This document shows, piece after piece, positions 21,580 to 32,725 of a stretch of DNA of 64,000 nt. Each line of letters starts with the position of its first letter. Position 1 is the stretch's first letter. The notes below the pieces were generated by a model, which did no database searches, was not told the DNA's origin, and was given only the letters and a program-made list of their open reading frames with translations. A program made the position numbers and the translations under genes. Location: positions 252,189,721 to 252,253,720 of the forward strand of contig CAKMRJ010005634.1 in NCBI GenBank assembly GCA_928212115.1. The letters are read 5' to 3'. Source of the stretch: Lactuca virosa (taxonomy: Eukaryota > Streptophyta > Magnoliopsida > Asterales > Asteraceae).

Positions 21580-24561
21580 TGTAACATCCCGATTTTAATG
21601 GAGTAATTAAATAATAAAGCAGGAGTCCCGGAAAGTAATTTTATTATTGTTGTATATTTTTTTATAGTCCAAAATCAATTAATAATTATTGGAATGTTAG
21701 TTTCGGGGGTTAAAGGATAATATTGGACTTAATTTGAAAGGATCTTAAATGATTGGGGTTTAAAGAGTAAATTCTGGACTTATATTGAAAGAATTTTATG
21801 GAGCCAGGGGCTGAAGTGTAAATTTCAAACTTTATTTGAAAAGAATATGGGAGGAGGGGCCACTTCTGTAATTATGGGATAGATTTTAAGGGTCCGGGTA
21901 TATAAGCCTAATACCACCGGCAAACCTTAACCCTACTTCATTATGTCCAGCCGCCACCATCTTCTTCATGATTTCGCTGCTACCATCCTTCCGCCTTAGC
22001 GTGACCTTTCACTGCCCCGGTCACCGTCGAACTCGAGGATGCAAACCACGACTGCCCATTGTCGCCATCGAAGACGCTGAGTCGCCGCCATTGCTGAGCA
22101 GCCGTCGACGAAGCTTGCTGCCGCTGCCTTCTCTTCTCCTTCTTCATTCGTCAACGATGAAGAGTCTCACGGTGAGACTGAATCTGTGAGCCACCGTCGG
22201 AGACAATTAGTCGTGAGGTTGAACCAGTTGTTGTGGGTCTCAATGTCGCTGTCACCGACGCATAACCGCCGCCGTCCGCCGTTAGCTGTCGCCATTAGTC
22301 ACGGTTGTGGCTATTAGGGCTGTTGCCGCCATTCCGTGTTGCGGCTGACGTCGCCGCTCACCACAGGTGGGTGTTGGGTTTCTTTTCGGGCCAAGATGTG
22401 TGTGGTCTCTTGCTGTGTTCTCGTGATCGGTTTTGTGCTTGGCCGTAAACCAAGGAAGACCACCATGGCTGCCAACCATGGTGGTTATTGCTGCTTTTGC
22501 TGTTCTGACACCACCAGCCGCCGCATGGTGGTGGCTGTGTTTGTGATGTAGTGTGTGTTGTGTGTATTAGATATCCTGTGTAATTTTGTAACTTATCGGA
22601 ATAGTAAGAAAACTCCAAACCACCACCGGCCGCCGTGTCGGGTTGCGGTGTGCTTTGACTGCGTTTGGACCTCGTTTGGGATGATTGGACAAGAATGGGC
22701 CCAATGAAACCTCAGTGGGCCCAATGAAACTATAATGGTCCCAATAAGGCCCAAAGTGACCTAAAAGACCAACCAATGGACTAATGGGCTAGTATTGGGT
22801 TGGAAAACCTTAATTAGGGTTTGGAAAAAAACCCTAATGGCATAAGACCCTAATTTTGAGAATTTATCGGGACACACACGAGATTATTTAATAACTTGAA
22901 ATGTTAAATAATAACCATTGGAAAACTAACTTAAGGCAATAATGGACTTAATGGATTAAGCCCTTAATGGATTAAGTACTTAATGGGTTAAGTAAGAAAC
23001 ACTTAACCCTAATCATCATTTCATGTGAAAACCATAATTCTGGGATTATGGGCTTGGACTTATCGGGACCCACATTTGGGCCATTGAATGGAATTGTGTA
23101 TTAAGCCCAATCACACCATATGACTTATTTAGTAAAGTAAGAGACTTAATGGATTAAGTCCTTAATGGGTTAAGTGAGAAACACTTAACCCTAGTTGTCA
23201 TTTTATGTGAAACTCTAATTTCACTTGGGCCTTGAGTTAGGCCTTCCTATAGGGTTTTAGTGGTTAGACTATTGATGGACCATCCAAGAACAAGTTAATG
23301 GACCAAAGTAATTAGATGGGCTTTAGGATAAGGCCCATGTGAGGACTTGGGCCCAATTTGGAAGATTGGGCCATATGTTGGGCCTTGGCCCATTACTTGA
23401 CTTTTGGGCTTTTGGAGTGTGAGTTGGACTTTGAGCTTGGAACCCAATTATTAATTGGGTATTGTTTGATGTTGACAGTTCGAGAGTCTGTCAATCAGCA
23501 GCTGGAGTGTACCTGCGGGACTTCAGCAGTGCCAGGTGAGTTCTCCTCACTATATCAACAGGGTCTACGGCACCAAGGGCGGCCCTTTATGATTGTATCC
23601 TGGTTTTAGGATGTTGCTATGCTATGTGATCTGTTAGATCCGTATGATTATATGTATATATGTTAGTGACCTGGTTAGGTCGGTATCCTGGTTATAGGAT
23701 GTTGCTATGTTTTGTGATCTGTTAGATCCGTATGATTATCTGTATATATATTAGTGACCTCGTTAGGTCGGTATCCTGGTTATAGGATGTTGCTATGCTA
23801 TGTGATCTGTTAGATCCGTATCATTATCTGTATATATGTTAGTGACCTGGTTAGGTCGGTATCCTGGTTATAGGATGTTGCTATGCTATGTGATCTGCTA
23901 GATCCGTATGATTATCTGTACATATGTTGGTAACCTGGTTAGGTCAGTATCCTGGGCATCGGATGATGCTATGCTATTTGATATGTTAGATCGGTTGACT
24001 GTTATATATACTAGCGTAAGATATGTATGTGTACATGTTTGTTTGATTGGGGGTTTGGGTTGAGGCGGTCTCGCTTTGCGCTGAAGGCCAACATACCCAG
24101 GGCGGTCCGGATAGACTACAGACCCAGGAGGGTATGATAGTCAGACCGAAGGCCCGGCGAGCGGTCCGGATAGGATGAAGGCCCTACGAGGCGGTCCAGA
24201 CGTGCCGAAGGCTCGGAGAGCGGTCCAGATAGAATGAAGGCCTGCGAGGCGGTCCAGTCAGGCTGAAGGCTCATTATGCATGCTGTTCTGTATTTGTTGA
24301 TATGATATGATTATGGTTATTTAGGGTTGGTATTTTGGGGGTAACTTACTAAGCCTTCGAGCTTACATTTATCGATTATTGTTTCAGGTGTTCGGATGAT
24401 CGCGGGAAGGCGAAGGCGTGATCGTGCACCTCCTTACATTTTCATGATTGATTCTGGGGATACTCTGATGTTTAAATTATTTTGAAAGTAAACTGTAATG
24501 ACTTAATGGTTTTAAACGTTTTAAAAAGTTTTAAATTGGCTTGAATTTTTGGGGTGTTACA
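21580..24561 (+). repeat. Gypsy-1 3' LTR (2982 bp)
   Basis: Direct copy of 14838-17855 with scattered differences. It has the TATA box at 21899, the donor-like motif at 23534, four 88-bp units at 23596-23947 (starts 23596, 23684, 23772, 23860) and the same GCGGTCC block. It is followed by the TCAAC duplication at 24562-24566. Confidence 0.95.
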
Positions 24562-24566
24562 TCAAC

Positions 24567-24599
24567 AACACCCAATCAAAACTAAGCTATAATACCAGT
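24567..24599 (-). other. Element A leader with primer-binding site
   Basis: The minus strand reads TGGTATTATAGC at 24586-24597, resembling the tRNA-Met primer complement with two mismatches. It adjoins an LTR-like sequence to the right and the interrupted leader of A (14770-14832) across Gypsy-1. Confidence 0.5.
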
Positions 24600-24865
24600 T
24601 GATACGTGTACGAATATCTTCACCATATATGTTTCAAACACAACTCTATGATACAACTTATGATACCAAATGAGTCATGAAAATGCAGCGGAATAACACA
24701 AACAACAGAACAAAATAACAAAGAACAAAGTAACCAGATAGTATAAAGATCAAACTAGACATATAGCTTGAAACTTTGGTGAAATCAAATCAAGTCCTAT
24801 TGATTTGAGTTTGGTATCAAAATCAGGAGACGCATCCCAATAAAGATCAAAGTTTGAATTATACA
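24600..24865 (-). repeat. Element A 5' LTR, truncated
   Basis: Begins TGATACGTGTACG on the plus strand immediately after the primer site, as expected for the end of a minus-strand 5' LTR. It is interrupted at 24866 by LTR B. No partner LTR is seen in the window. Confidence 0.4.
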
Positions 24866-25521
24866 TGTAACGCCCGCAGATTCGGGCTAGTCAATTTAAA
24901 GATAATAACGTTAAAAATAACGTTTTGATAGAAGATTCTTTAGGATAAATAATCTTAACCACAGTCATAGTATATATCACAAGGATTCCATAAAAATAAA
25001 GAATGCTGAAATCCGAATTATAACGAAAAAGTTATGACCCGTTGAATTTTGATGATTAAACTGGCACGACTCTAAATGAAAGTTCTAGTAGTCGTAAAAC
25101 CGAGAGCGTACATATAGAGAATGTCTAAATCTTAATCCGTTAGAGGAAGTTATGATTTTTCTAATATTCAGGATAGTAATATACTACTCAAAAATCGAAT
25201 TTTAGATCGGTCAATTTTTAGCCGAAACAATCTAAATGGGAATTGAAGATCTCGTTAATAAGAGTTCAACGGTATAAAGACAGTCGAAAATGGACGTCGG
25301 ATGACAAAGTTATGATTTTTAACGGATGTTAACTGTCTGAGGCTGTTAAAATATAACTATAGAAATAAATCAAAATTAGTCTAAACAAAAGTTGTAGATC
25401 TCGTCGATAGCTACACATAGATATAAAGAATGTAAAAAATAGTGCGTGTATACAAATGTTACGGATTTTAAGAGATATTTAATTTTTAGATTAACAAGTG
25501 GGCGACACTTGTCGTGATCTG
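24866..25521 (+). repeat. LTR fragment B (plus orientation)
   Basis: Begins TGTAACGCCCGCAGATTCGG, a typical plant Gypsy LTR start, and contains repeated AGTTATGATTTTT words. It is cut at 25522 by LTR C; its other end is not in the window. No open frame. Confidence 0.5.
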
Positions 25522-27384
25522 TGTCACACCCCAAAACCGGAACGGCAAAAACGTTCTAGGGTGGAGGACGTCATGTTTAGCATCACAACAGTTGTATAGC
25601 AAGCATAGTAAACACAACCAAACATTGAATACAAATATGAAAAGTGTTTACATCAGTTTGAAACTTGTTTTAAATATATCAGAAGTATGTAAAATATAGA
25701 AAACATGACTCTTATTGCTCCGACTCCTCTAAATCCAAGAAGTACCTGTCTACTGATTCCCTGAGAATACAAGCAGTTTGAAAGAATATTAGCATAAAGC
25801 TGGTGAGTTCATAAGCATTTAGTTTTGGTGGAAAAATGTTCTTTGATTCTTTTGAAAAGTGTTCCTCAAGAAAATCCTATATTTTCTTATGAAAAGCGTG
25901 TTCGAAAACCCATTCCTTCCATGACTTCCAGATTCATACAAGATATGTATAATCCAAGGATCCGTGGAATGAATATGAATATCCGTTACTTACTTGTTAT
26001 ACAATTCATTTATGAAAAGTCGAGTTATCCCGGGGAAATCCTATATTTTCCCTAAAAGTTAATCATTGATTATACGTTCTAAACTGAGGTGTACAAGTAT
26101 CTACCATACTTATATCGATAAACGTAGTTTGCTTTTAAAAACCCTGGTTACTCCCAGTGAGGTATATTAGCCTTATTACATAAATAAAACTAATAAAAAG
26201 GAAACGTGGTGAACTAAATCCTGAAGGCATTATTAATACCCTCTAGTAATCAATCGGTTATTACGTTGAGGTTAGTTCACTTGATCCATTATTCCATAAG
26301 TAAATCATTGTTATCTACATTATGAGTTTTATAACCATACATTAACTTGATATGGCACGTATCGGGGCCAGTATCCTTTATGACTTTGTCACCCGTAGAC
26401 CTGTTGGTCCCACTGTAGCTAGTAGCGAGGTGCGGGATAGTCAGTCCCGTATAGATCTATACACAACAGTCACACTCTCCCTACAAGAGATTCTGGTCAT
26501 AAGTGCTAGTCCTACACTCTGTTTCGGTGGTGAGTGTTACCAAGGACGTGTCTCCAACTAGACTAACAAATTTACAAGTAATAATACTGAAAACCCTTTT
26601 GTGATTATCATGAATCCTTTATAAAATGATAAGTTCATTGCCCTAGTTTTGAAAACTCTTTCGGCGAGTTGGCTTGTTAACCGTTTTGGTAAAACTGTTT
26701 TCCATGTTAAAAGTACACTGAAATTATAATTATCTTAAAAAAATAATATATATTGAGCACAAGATTCCTTTTGCTTTTGCTTGTATTCCCCCCTGAAAAT
26801 ATTAAAACTCAGAAAAATGTAGGGGTATGAACTCACCTCGGGCGTTTTGAATGAAGGATCGATACGGAATGCGGGATGTTCAAGTGAAACCTTGAACACG
26901 ATTTGATCCTAATTAACATGCAATGTCGCGTAAATGAGTCAAAAGAAGTTTTTTACCAGTAGATGTGATGGAGAACCACTCTAGGGACTTGGAACTACTT
27001 GCACTAAGTGTTAGGACCTTAAAGGATTGCATGGGGGAGGTTTATGGCCACCTTAAAGGTGTGTGCGGCCATGGGTGTGCGGCCCAAGGGGTGTGCGGCC
27101 ATACACTCATGTTGGAAAGTGTCTTTGAGGTGTTTTCAAGGTCCATACTTGCATCCATGAAGTGTTCTAGGTCCACACTTAGTTGTAGTACAAGTTAAGG
27201 GTCTTAGAAATGGGTTTGTGGTCCTATGGTGTGTGTGTGGTCGCACACAGGTGTGTGCTGCCGCAGAAGGGAGTCTGCTACCACACACAGGAGTGTGCTG
27301 CCGCACACAGGAGTGTGCTGTCGCACAAAGGTGTGTGTGGTCGTAGACCCTTCAAGTTTTGTGTCCAAAATGCCAATTCCAAGG
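25522..27384 (-). repeat. LTR fragment C (minus orientation)
   Basis: Begins TGTCACACCCCAAAACCGG on the plus strand (LTR end on the minus strand). It shares blocks with the Gypsy-2 LTR: CCTGAGAATACAAG followed by a TGGTGA(G/A)TTCATAAGC segment; CCCGTATAGATCTATACACA followed by CTCTCCCT; and AGGGGTATGAACTCACC. A related but distinct family. The inverse donor-like motif lies at 26829-26838. The 5' part is missing, apparently because Gypsy-3 inserted at 27384. Confidence 0.6.
27061..27352. repeat. GTGTGCGGCC and GTGTGC-N4-GCACAC repeats in LTR C
   Basis: Three GTGTGCGGCC words at 27061-27100, then a run of short inverted repeats such as GTGTGCTGCCGCACAC at about 27225-27352, spaced about 20-35 bp. 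It lies in the presumed transcript leader of LTR C. Confidence 0.7.
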
Positions 27385-27449
27385 TGTAGTATAACGACGT
27401 AATTTTCAAAACAATTTTTCATTTTTCAAACATAACATAAGTCATATAA
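27385..27449 (-). repeat. Gypsy-3 3' LTR, distal end (inferred)
   Basis: The sequence continues the LTR at 36804 if Gypsy-2 and one TATAA copy are removed, and starts TG on the plus strand (TGTAGTATAACGACG). Five preceding bases (CAAGG) are a candidate target duplication whose partner would be outside the window. Confidence 0.4.
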
Positions 27450-27775
27450 TGTCACACCCCCGAACCAGACGGTGGAAACGTCTGAGGGCTCGCGTGACTC
27501 AAATTGAATATCATCACAATGAATATACATGAATCATAACATAAACTTCACCATGCATTAATACATTACAACTGACATTGTTCACATCAAGTACATTGTC
27601 TAAATATTACATATTCATATCATAAATAGTTGAAAGTTTTCAAAAGCATAACACCCTAACATACTTGGTACTACTCTTTTCTAGTTTTAGCTACACCATA
27701 CATGTTTTCTAGTTTTAGCTACAATGTCATTCTTTGTTAAGTGTTTACAACGTATCAGAATTCCTAGTTGTGACA
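27450..27775 (-). repeat. Gypsy-2 3' LTR, internally deleted
   Basis: 326 bp. The first about 230 bp match 33548-33778 and the last about 80 bp match 36715-36798; about 2.9 kb between them is missing. At the junction the word TTCTAGTTTTAGCTAC is present twice, resembling templated filler at a repaired break. Confidence 0.9.
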
Positions 27776-27786
27776 TCATCCCCCCG
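27776..27786 (-). other. Gypsy-2 polypurine tract
   Basis: Minus-strand GGGGGGATGA directly before the 3' LTR, preceded by CCCTCTAAC. Confidence 0.7.
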
Positions 27787-27821
27787 TTAGAGGGAATTTC
27801 GTCCCGAAATTCTTTTTAAAG

Positions 27822-28430
27822 CTAGATTCGAGAATGTGAGAATAGATGAGGGTACTTCTGCTTCATTTGATCTTCGCGTTCCCATGTGAATTCTGGTCCA
27901 CGTTTCGCGTTCCACCGAACTTTCACAATCGGAATGCGACTTTGCTTAGTACGCTTCACTTCCCTGTCCATGATTTCAACTGGTTCTTCAATGAACAGGA
28001 GATTCTCGTTGATTTCGATTTCTTCTAATAGAATGACGAGAGTTTCGTCGGATAAGCACTTATTTAAATTGGAAACATGGAACACGGGGTGTACACTGCT
28101 GAGCTCGGCGGGTAGCTGCAGTCTATAAGCCACTGGACCTATTCGGGCCAGAATCTCGAAGGGTCCAATGTATCGTGGGTTTAGTTTTCCCCGTTTCCCA
28201 AAGCGAATCACCCCTTTCCTGGGAGAAACCTTTAATAACACCCGATCCCCGACTTTAAATTCGAAGGGCTTTCGCCGCTTATCGGCGTAGCTCTTCTGTC
28301 TGTCTCGTGGTGATTGCAGTCGGGCCCTGATCTGAATTATCTTCTCGGTCGTTTCGCGTATGATTTCTGGTCCCGTTAATGCATTGCCTGGTGTTTGTCC
28401 TCTTGCCAGCTGTGTGTCACCTACCTCAGC
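27822..28430 (-). pseudogene. Gypsy-2 integrase C-terminus with chromodomain-like motif
   Basis: Open from about 28430: KSYADKRRKPFEFKVGD, VLLKVSPRKGVIRFGKRGKL, PRYIGPFEIL, then VHPVFHVSNLNKC and the terminal KVRWNAKRGPEFTWERE. This layout (GPY/F module followed by a chromodomain-like C-terminus) is that of Tekay/Del chromoviruses, where it guides integration to heterochromatin. A stop and a small deletion at 28450-28470 separate it from the core. Confidence 0.9.
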
Positions 28431-28882
28431 CCAACACAGCGGCGATCTACATTAACGCCCGTACAATGCTTCGAATGGAGCAACTTTGATGCTAAAGGAA
28501 AGTGGATATCCCATGACCTTCCAAAGTCTATCACACATGCGCGAAGCATATCTTCTAGCGTTTGAATGGTTCGCTCGCTTTGACCATCCGTTTGTGGGTG
28601 GTAGGCAGTGCTCATGTCAAGTTGTGTTCCCATAGCTTTCTGAAGCGATTGCCAAAAGCGTGAAGTAAACCTACTATCTCTATCTAAGATGATAGATATG
28701 GGCACTCCGTGGAGTCGCACGATTTCCTTGATATAGATCCTAGTCAAACATTCCATCTTGTATGACTCTTTTATTGGCAGGAAATGAGCGGATTTTGTCA
28801 ACCTATCAACTATTACCCATATGGTATCCAAACCATCAGTCGCCTTGGGTAGTTTGGTCACAAAGTGCATAGTAATCCTTTC
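28421..28882 (-). pseudogene. Gypsy-2 integrase catalytic core
   Basis: Contains WVIVDRLTKSAHFLPI, ILDRDSRFTSRFW (second catalytic Asp) and HPQTDGQSERTIQTLED (catalytic Glu). The first catalytic Asp, in MDF of related elements including Gypsy-3 here, is His in this copy (MHF). A TGG-to-TAG stop lies just upstream, and the frame runs off after DIHFPL through a short deletion. Confidence 0.92.
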
Positions 28883-29602
28883 CTATTTCCACTCGAGAAT
28901 TACTGGTTGTTGTAGCAATCCCGAGGGCTTCTGATATTCCACCTTTACTTTAGCACACGTGAGGCACTCGCTAACGTAAGTGGCAATTTCGGCCTTCATG
29001 TTAGGCCACCAATAATGTTGCTTGACATCCAAGTACATTTTATCTGAACCCGGATGGATGGAGTATCGTGTCTTGTGGGCTTCATTCATGACTACTTCTC
29101 TGAATCCCCCAAGTTTAGGGACCCAAATGCGGTTCATGAAGTAATATGATCCGTCCTCCTTTACTTCGAAATTCTTTTCCATTCCACGTAACGCTTCGCT
29201 AGTTTTGTTTTCTGCCTTCATGGCATCGAACTGGGCTGCTCTAATTTGCGAGGTCAGGTGGGATTGGATGGTTATGGAGAGAGTCTTCAAACGACGATTC
29301 GAGTAATCCTTTCGACTCAAGGCATCAGCTACCACGTTAGCCTTACCTGGGTGGTACTTGATTTCGCACTCATAATCGTTTAGCAGCTCAACCCATCTTC
29401 GTTGCCTCATGTTTAACTCCTTTTGATTTAAAATGTGCTGGAGACTCTTGTGGTCAGTGAAAATGGTGCACTTGGTACCATAAAGGTAGTGCCTCCAAAT
29501 CTTCAAGGCGAAGACCACAGCTCCCAATTCGAGATCATGGGTGGTATAATTCACCTCATGTGTCTTTAATTGTCGGGACGCATAAGCTATCACCTTCCCA
29601 CG
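28883..29602 (-). pseudogene. Gypsy-2 RNase H and integrase zinc finger
   Basis: Open from 29593: IAYASRQLKTHEVNYTTHDLELG..., TDHKSLQHI, HPGKANVVADALSRK (RNase H), then the HHCC finger with SIHPGSDKMYLDVKQHYWWP and CLTCAKVK. A CAG-to-TAG stop at 29603-29605 separates it from RT. Confidence 0.93.
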
Positions 29603-30485
29603 CTACATGAGTACACAGCCTAAACCCTGATTCGACGCATCATAGTAAACTACGAAGTCCTCTGTTCCCTCTGGTAGTGATAATACCGGTGCACTGCAGA
29701 GTGCTTGCTTCAGAGTTCGGAATGCAGCTTCTTGCTTATCCGTCCATTCAAAGGGTACGCCCTTTTGTGTAAGCGAGGTAAGTGGCTTGGCTGTTTTGGA
29801 GAAGTTCTGAATGAACCTCCTGTAATAGCCTGCGAGACCTAAAAATTGACGAATTTCGGTGGGTGTTGTTGGGATCGCCCATCCTTCGATGGCTTTGACC
29901 TTAGAAGGATCCACATGTATCCCTTCCTGACTAACAACATGACCCAGAAAGTTCACACTACGAAGCCAGAACTCACACTTAGAGAGTTTTGCGTATAACT
30001 TTTTGGTTCGCAGGGTTTCCAGGATTTGTCGGAGATGTCGGCCGTGTTCCTCTTCGCTTCGAGAATAGACTAGAATATCGTCGATAAAAACGATGACAAA
30101 GTTGTCGAGGAATGGTCGGCAGATTCGATTCATTAGGTCCATGAATGCAGCAGGGGCATTCGTTAGACCGAAGGGCATTACGACAAATTCATAATGTCCA
30201 TAACGAGTTCGGAAAGCGGTTTTGGGGATATCCTCTTCCCGGACTTTGAGTTGGTGGTATCCGGATCGCAGATCTATCTTAGAGAAGTAGCTTGCTCCTT
30301 GGAGTTGGTCAAATAGATCGTCGATTCGCGGAAGTAGATAGCGATTTTTGATAGTGAGCTTATTTAGTTCCCTATAGTCAATACACATCCTAATGGAACC
30401 GTCTTTCTTCTTAACAAAGAGAACCGGAGCTCCCCAAGGTGAGAAACTGGGTTGGATAAATCCTTTGTCCAAAAGTTCGCTGAGT
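29603..30485 (-). pseudogene. Gypsy-2 reverse transcriptase
   Basis: Frame 29603-30472 (289 codons): GAPVLFVKKKDGSIRMCIDY, KIDLRSGYHQ (first catalytic Asp, residue 67), VMPFGLTNAPAAF, FIDDILVYS (residues 129-132, catalytic pair) and GLAGYYRRFI. The active site is intact. About 50 bp at the protease-RT joint (about 30490) is missing, which shifts the frame. Confidence 0.94.
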
Positions 30486-31134
30486 TGGCGATGGGTGTAG
30501 CTCCTGGCACGAGGTCAATTCGGAACTCGACTTGTCTTTCCGGGGGTATCCCCGGAAGATATTCAGGAAAAACATCCGGGAAATCGCAAGCCACTGGGAT
30601 GTCTCGAATATTGACCTCTTCCTTGGACTTATCCACTATATGAGCTAGAAACGTCAAGTCCTTCTTTCGTAGATACTTCTGTGCATTAATGCATGAGATA
30701 AGACGAAGGTTCGTGTTGGGTTTGTCTCCGTATATAATTAGGGTTTCGTGATTTGGGAGGTGAAGGCGAACGGCCTTCTCATGACACATAATTTCAGCAT
30801 GGTGGGGGCTTAACCAGTCCATGCCGATAATCACATCAAAACTCCTAATGGAAACATGCATTAAGTTTATTTGAAAGACGTGATGATTTAAGGTCAGGGT
30901 ACATCCTATGTAGATTTCCCCAGTGGATTCTGTTTTCCCATTAGCCATTTCCACCGTAAAGGTTTCATTAAGCTTCTGGGGTTGTTGTTTTAACAAGTGT
31001 TTGAATTTATTATTCACAAAGCTTCGTTCTGCCCCGGTATCAAATAGGATGCATGCATAAGTGTGGTTTAGGAGAAACATACCGGTAACAACAGTGGGAT
31101 CCTGAACCGCTTCTCCCTGACCCATGGTCAGCAC
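30486..31134 (-). pseudogene. Gypsy-2 protease
   Basis: Frame 30364-31134. Retropepsin active site ILFDTGAERSFV, flap region, then FDVIIGMDWLSPH. Continues to PDVFPEYLPGIPPERQVEF, the usual lead-in to RT, before frame loss. In frame with gag across the TAG at 31312. Confidence 0.92.
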
Positions 31135-32352
31135 TCTTCCAGTTCCTCCATTCCCAGGGTTGTTGTTGTTGGGGCAGTTTCGACGGAAATGCCCAGTCTT
31201 TCCACATCCACAGCAGGTGTGGCTTGGTCCTGCATTGTTGGCGCTGTTGTTGGTGTTGTTGTTGTTGTTGTTGTTGCGGTTGTTGTTGTTGTTGTTTCCT
31301 TGCTGCTGGTTCTAGGGAGGATAGGTCCTGCAGTATTTTGCCGTGTGACCCTTCCTATTGCAACTGGTACAATGCATCTCCCTGCATTCGCCATTATGAT
31401 GGAGACTGTACTTGTTGCACTTTAGGAGATTCCCAGAATACTGCCTAGGGGCACTTGGAGTAGCTGAGACTGGAGCATGTGGTGTGGAGGGAACTTCGGT
31501 GGTTGCAGCATTGACTGTCACTATCTGTTGCTTCTTTGACGACTCTGAGCCTTGTCGCCCTTTTCTTTTGTTGTCCTTTCCTTTCTTGCTGTCACTTTCG
31601 TTCTTTCCCTCAGTTTCCACTGGGTTCTCGCCTTTCTTGTTGTTGTGGTCGTACAGTTTCTTGGCCAACCTCTTGGCACTGTCGAAGGTTTCGGGATTTG
31701 CAGCTATCACATTTCCTTGAATTTGGGAGGTTAATCCCCAGATGAATCGTCCGATTTTCTTTCCCTCTGAAGTAATCATGCCAGGGCACAACAGTGACAG
31801 TTCGCTAAACCTTGATATGTATGCATCTATGTCGGAGTTTCGGACGGTGAGATTCCATAACTCTTGCTCTATTTTCTGGATTTCACCTCGTGGGCAGTAC
31901 TCAGCCATCAACATTTCTTTCAACTCCGCCCACGGCATGGCGTTGGCTACGGGGAGAGTCATGGCCTCCACATGTCCATTCCACCAGGTGAGAGCTTAGT
32001 CAACGAATGTGCATGCAGCAAACTTCACTTTCATCTCCTCGGGGCATTCACATATCTCAAATACCGATTCCACCTTCTCAATCCATCTCTTTAGGGTTAT
32101 CATTCCACCCGTGCCATTAAAGGTTCCTGGCTTGGCGTTGGTGAAATCCTTGTAAGAGCATGTCTTGGTAGGTCCTTGATTTATTCCGTTGTTCGAAGTT
32201 CCAGCCCCTTGTCCATTGCCTCCATCATTGTTCCCTTGGTGGATTTGCGCCATGGCTGCGGTGACCGCAGTGGATACAGCTGCTTGGAATGCAGCTGAGT
32301 TGACTTCGGGTGGGGTTGGTCCAGGGTTTCCACGGGTTGGTCGTTGAGGCAT
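31135..32352 (-). pseudogene. Gypsy-2 Gag with two CCHC knuckles
   Basis: ATG at 32350-32352. Core: KTCSYKDFTNAKPGTFNG, LKRWIEKVESVFEICECPEE, then a TAA stop at 31996-31998 and TWWNGHVEAM..., YCPRGEIQKIEQELWNL. Knuckle 1 CTSCNRKGHTAKYC, a TAG stop at 31312-31314, an Asn-rich linker encoded by a GTT/AAC microsatellite (about 31245-31300), then knuckle 2 CCGCGKTGHFRRNC. Without the two stops it would be one frame with protease. Confidence 0.92.
31245..31300. repeat. GTT/AAC trinucleotide microsatellite
   Basis: Runs of GTT (AAC on the coding strand) broken by single changes. It encodes the poly-Asn linker between the two Gypsy-2 zinc knuckles. Confidence 0.9.
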
Positions 32353-32725
32353 CTTTATGTCATTGAACGGAAAGATGTTGAGTGCCTATGATTTTTGTGA
32401 GTTTGTGGTTCTATAAACTAGGTGTATTGTGCATACTTAAGCAGTTTCACATGTTAACATACAATCATGGATACGTAACAGATAACAACGTCACAATAGA
32501 ACACATATATTTTTCCATTAATAATATCCGTACTTTAACACATGAAAATTTGCTCGAAAGAGCATACATAAGTGGTGCAAGTTTGGCAGCGTAACGACTC
32601 TACGAGTAGTGTAATCACTTAAACATAGAGTCGATGGTACATAGCATAGATCATATAAGCATAATACTAAAGATAAATATGACTAGCCCTAACACTCTAA
32701 GGAGCGCTCGACGACGGCAGCGAGG
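32353..32725 (-). other. Gypsy-2 leader between pre-gag ORF and gag
   Basis: No protein-like frame in sense. AT-rich, with no recognised element. Confidence 0.5.

Larger units (their letters stand above)
14838..24561 (+). mobile_element. Gypsy-1: LARD-like non-autonomous LTR retrotransposon
   Basis: 9.7 kb, with very long direct LTRs (3018 and 2982 bp, TGTAACATCC...GGTGTTACA), a primer site directly after the left LTR, a purine tract directly before the right LTR, and a TCAAC target duplication. The 3.7-kb internal region has no open pol frame and only a damaged gag-like stretch near 18713-19010. Long LTRs plus a non-coding interior match the LARD class of Gypsy derivatives, which need enzymes supplied by relatives. 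The sequence before the right LTR (TTTCGAGGACGAAATC, then a purine tract) resembles the pol end of plant Tekay/Del elements, a likely ancestor. Confidence 0.85.

Noticed and set aside
28421..28870. Gypsy-2 as an active autonomous element
   Set aside because: Multiple stops, deletions at the protease-RT joint and in integrase, and a lost catalytic Asp.
31124..31720. Leucine/valine/cysteine-rich plus-strand frames opposite Gypsy-2 gag (possible membrane protein)
   Set aside because: Antisense translation of the Asn/Gln/Lys-rich gag and its AAC microsatellite; hydrophobicity is an artefact.
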